DNA from: Actinomycetota bacterium | Lineage (GTDB): Bacteria > Actinomycetota > Acidimicrobiia > IMCC26256 > JACDBD01 | Assembly (NCBI GenBank): GCA_013695115.1 | Contig: JACDBD010000267.1 | Location: 1 to 7,611 of the forward strand | Length of the DNA stretch: 7,611 nt | Direction of reading: 5' to 3' | Shown here: piece by piece, positions 5,603-7,611 of the stretch | Numbering within the stretch: position 1 is the stretch's first letter | Layout of the letters: every line of letters begins with the position of its first letter | Notes under the pieces: generated by a model | What the model saw: the letters and a program-made list of their open reading frames with translations, nothing else | What the model was told of the DNA's origin: nothing | Databases searched by the model: none | Position numbers and translations under genes: made by a program

Positions 5603-6681
5603 GCGGCGACGCGCCGGTGCAACCCCGCGACGGCCTGCGCGAGCTCACCGGCTACCACTCGCCCCAGCTCGACGTGGCTGTGCGCCTCAACACCAACGAG
5701 AGCCCGTACCCGCCGCCGCCCGGGTTCGTCTCGGCCTGGCTCGACGCGCTCGGCGGCGTTCCCCTCAACCGCTACCCCGACCGCGCCGCCCGCGATCTGC
5801 GCACGGCGCTGGCGCGCCACCTCGGCCAGCCGGTCGAGCGCCTGTTCTGTGCCAACGGCTCCAACGAGGTGCTCCAGACGCTGCTGTTGACGTACGGGGG
5901 CGCGGGACGGCGGGCGGCGGTGTTCGAGCCGACGTACGCGTTGCACTCGCACATCGCCCGTATCACCGGCACCGAGGTCGTGGTGGGGGAGCGGCGCGAG
6001 GACTTCACGATCGACCCGAGCGCGGCGGCGCAACTCGTCGAGGACGCGCAGCCCTCGGTGGTGTTCGCGTGCAGCCCCAACAACCCCACCGGCACGGTGG
6101 AGCCCTCGGCCACGATCGAAGCCCTGCTCGGTGCCACCGCCGGCCTGGTCGTGGTGGACGAGGCGTACGGCGAGTTCGCCGGCGACACCGCGATGAGCCT
6201 CGTCGGCGACGACGGCCGTCTCGTCGTGGCGCGCACGTACTCGAAGGTGTGGTCGATGGCCGCGCTGCGGCTGGGTTTCTGTGTGGCGCCTCCGGCCGTG
6301 GTCGAGGAGCTGGAGAAGGTGGTGCTGCCGTACCACCTGGCGGTGCCGACCCAGCTCGCCGGCCTCCTCGCCCTGCGCTTCGGAGGCGAGATGGAGGCGC
6401 GGGTCGAGCTGCTGGTGCGGGAGCGCGGCCGGCTCGTCGAGGCGCTCGGGGCGTTCGAATCGCTCACCGTGTACCCGTCTGGTGCCAACTTCGTCCTGGT
6501 GCGGGTGGCCGGTGATGCGCACGGGCTGTGGGAGCGACTGGTCGAGCGGGGAGTGCTCGTCCGCGACTTCTCGAGCTGGCCTCGACTCGAGGGGTGCCTG
6601 CGTGTCACCGTCGGCACGTCCGACGAGAACGACGCGTTCGTCGCCGCCCTGCGCGGCGCGCTGCAGGAGGTGGCCGCCTGA
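5599..6681 (+). CDS. hisC: Histidinol-phosphate aminotransferase
   Basis: A PLP-dependent class I/II (fold type I) aminotransferase that makes histidinol phosphate from imidazole-acetol phosphate and glutamate. The 360-aa product shows LNTNESPYPPP (30-40), the substrate-end motif of HisC, ANGSNE (85-90) for cofactor phosphate, SPNNPTG (159-165), DEAY (187-190) with Asp187 bonding the PLP ring nitrogen, TYSKVWSMAALRLGF (213-227) with Schiff-base Lys216 and Arg224, and LRVTVGT (334-340) with the carboxylate/phosphate-side Arg335. Length is normal. The GTG start overlaps the hisD stop as GTGA, with AGGA (5589-5592) 6 bases upstream. The same frame stays open back through hisD to 4780, but that is a GC-driven shadow. 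Its stop overlaps the hisB ATG by one base (TGATG), which suggests coupled translation. Confidence 0.96.
   Translation: MSGDAPVQPRDGLRELTGYHSPQLDVAVRLNTNESPYPPPPGFVSAWLDALGGVPLNRYPDRAARDLRTALARHLGQPVERLFCANGSNEVLQTLLLTYGGAGRRAAVFEPTYALHSHIARITGTEVVVGERREDFTIDPSAAAQLVEDAQPSVVFACSPNNPTGTVEPSATIEALLGATAGLVVVDEAYGEFAGDTAMSLVGDDGRLVVARTYSKVWSMAALRLGFCVAPPAVVEELEKVVLPYHLAVPTQLAGLLALRFGGEMEARVELLVRERGRLVEALGAFESLTVYPSGANFVLVRVAGDAHGLWERLVERGVLVRDFSSWPRLEGCLRVTVGTSDENDAFVAALRGALQEVAA
6664..6670 (+). promoter_or_regulatory. Ribosome binding site of hisB inside the hisC 3' end
   Basis: CAGGAGG lies 10 bases before the hisB ATG at 6681, within the last hisC codons. It supports independent as well as coupled initiation of hisB. 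Confidence 0.65.
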
Positions 6682-7274
6682 TGCCCGACTCGCCCGAGCG
6701 GCGCTCGCACCAGCACCGCGAGACCAAGGAGACCACCGTCGATCTCGTGCTCGATGTCGACGGGTCGGGTCAGGCGAGCGCGTCCACCGGGATCCCGTTC
6801 TTCGACCACATGCTCGAGCAGCTGGGCAAGCACGGCGGCTTCGACCTGAAGATCGAAGCGCAGGGTGACCTCGAGATCGACCTCCATCACACCATCGAGG
6901 ACGTCGGCATCGTGTTGGGCACCGCCCTCACCGAGGCGCTCGGCGACAAGGCCGGCGTGCGCCGGTTCGCGTCGGCGCTGGTCCCGCTGGACGAAGCGCT
7001 GGTGCAGGTGGCGCTCGACCTCTCGGGTCGGCCCTTCCTCGTCTACGAGGTCGACCCGGTGTCGGAGTGGATCGGTACCTTCGACCCCCAACTCACCGAG
7101 GAGTTCTGGCGGGCGTTCGCGTTCGCGGCCGGCATCAACCTGCACCTGCGCTCGCTGTCGGGCCGGAACGGTCACCACGTCATCGAGGCGTCGTTCAAGG
7201 GCGTGGCCCGGTCGCTGCGCGACGCGGTCAAGATCGAGGGCACCGGCATCCCGTCGACCAAGGGCAATCTCTGA
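6681..7274 (+). CDS. hisB: Imidazoleglycerol-phosphate dehydratase
   Basis: A manganese-dependent dehydratase that converts imidazole glycerol phosphate to imidazole-acetol phosphate, the substrate HisC uses. The 197-aa single-domain product, without the fused phosphatase of the enterobacterial HisB, has the two-fold repeated metal motifs: PFFDHML (39-45, His43), DLHHTIEDVG (67-76, with His69, His70, Glu73), then GRNGHHVIEASFK (161-173, with His165, His166, Glu169), and the C-terminal PSTKG (191-195). All metal-binding His/Glu residues expected for the family are present. The N-terminus (MPDSPERRSHQHRETKETTV) is a short polar lead before the fold. The ATG overlaps the hisC stop and CAGGAGG precedes it. 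Its TGA overlaps the probable hisA CTG start. Confidence 0.97.
   Translation: MPDSPERRSHQHRETKETTVDLVLDVDGSGQASASTGIPFFDHMLEQLGKHGGFDLKIEAQGDLEIDLHHTIEDVGIVLGTALTEALGDKAGVRRFASALVPLDEALVQVALDLSGRPFLVYEVDPVSEWIGTFDPQLTEEFWRAFAFAAGINLHLRSLSGRNGHHVIEASFKGVARSLRDAVKIEGTGIPSTKGNL
7260..7264 (+). promoter_or_regulatory. Ribosome binding site deciding the hisA CTG start
   Basis: AAGGG lies inside the last hisB codons, 6 bases before CTG 7271. There is no ATG, GTG or TTG in the hisA frame near this site, so it points to CTG as the initiation codon. Confidence 0.5.
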
Positions 7275-7611
7275 AGTTCGATTTCTATCCCGCGATCGAT
7301 CTGCGGGACGGCAAGTGCGTGCGCCTGCATCGGGGCGACTTCGACGCCGAGACCGTCTACGACGACGACCCGGTCGCGGTGGCGCGGCGGTTCGCCGACG
7401 CGGGCGCACGGTGGATCCACGTGGTCGATCTCGACGCCGCCCGCACCGGTGTCGCCACCAACCTGGCGGTGATCGAGGCGGTGTGCGCGGCGGTCCCGTC
7501 CCGGGTCCAGGCAGGGGGTGGGGTGCGCAGCGCGGAGGCGGCCGGTGAGCTCCTGGCGTCCGGGGCGGCCCGGGTCGTCATTGGCACCGCCGCGGTCGAG
7601 CAGCCCGAGCT
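7271..7611 (+). CDS. hisA: ProFAR isomerase HisA, 3' end beyond window (partial)
   Basis: The N-terminal half (about 113 codons) of the TIM-barrel isomerase that opens the sugar of ProFAR to PRFAR. Seen are FYPAIDLRDGKCVRLHRGD (5-23) with the probable catalytic Asp10, the second-strand region ARWIHVVDLDAARTG, and the phosphate-binding loop VQAGGGVRS, followed by ELLASGAARVVIGTAA, which matches the second phosphate-side segment. The frame has no ATG/GTG/TTG upstream in the hisB tail checked (back to 7202), and the first downstream one is GTG 7319, which would delete the catalytic Asp and first strand. CTG 7271, overlapping the hisB TGA as CTGA and preceded by AAGGG, is therefore the likely start. 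In some actinobacteria the close homologue PriA also does the tryptophan isomerase (TrpF) step, and the visible half cannot decide between HisA and PriA. The gene continues past the window edge. Confidence 0.9.
   Translation, partial: MKFDFYPAIDLRDGKCVRLHRGDFDAETVYDDDPVAVARRFADAGARWIHVVDLDAARTGVATNLAVIEAVCAAVPSRVQAGGGVRSAEAAGELLASGAARVVIGTAAVEQPE

Noticed and set aside
5772..7409. A 545-aa open frame on the minus strand opposite hisC, hisB and hisA
   Set aside because: It spans three real genes in antisense and reads as Arg/Ser/Thr/Pro-rich shadow with no domain motif.

Overview
The window is 7.6 kb of very GC-rich, tightly packed bacterial chromosome with short intergenic gaps and frequent GTG starts. 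A recognisable mycothiol synthase (MshD) and an LLM-class, F420-type flavin oxidoreductase-like protein point to a high-GC actinobacterium (Actinomycetota). I cannot fix the class from sequence alone. No mobile element, CRISPR array, tRNA or rRNA was seen, and no stretch longer than about 90 bases lacks a gene.

Layout. (1) Positions 30-1004, + strand: an LLM-class oxidoreductase with a strong ribosome binding site. It runs convergently, with 1 base between stop codons, into (2) a minus-strand gene string read mshD (3246-2302) -> a 114-aa membrane protein (2305-1961) -> a secreted PHB-depolymerase/feruloyl-esterase-like hydrolase (1956-1006). The joins are a GTGA overlap and a 4-base gap, so this is probably one transcript. 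(3) A 90-base divergent region (3247-3336) carries a short direct repeat and three perfect inverted repeats placed head to tail. (4) nth (endonuclease III, 3337-4029, +) has intact catalytic residues and 4Fe-4S cysteines. (5) A short helical protein of unknown function (4233-4033, -) lies convergent to nth and divergent from the his genes. (6) A histidine biosynthesis operon, hisD-hisC-hisB-hisA (4313 to the window end, +), has every junction overlapping (GTGA, TGATG, CTGA). hisA is cut by the window edge.

How they work together: HisB (IGP dehydratase), HisC (histidinol-phosphate aminotransferase) and HisD (histidinol dehydrogenase) are late steps of histidine synthesis, and HisA is a middle step. 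hisH, which often lies between hisB and hisA in actinobacteria, is not there. mshD (last step of mycothiol synthesis, thiol redox defence) and nth (repair of oxidised pyrimidines) diverge from a shared control region, which would suit a joint response to oxidative damage, but that is inference.

Most of the window is ordinary core metabolism. The points most worth a second look are the triple-hairpin divergent region, a probable CTG start codon for hisA, and the mshD/membrane protein/secreted hydrolase gene string. I do not see convincing evidence of a wholly new system.
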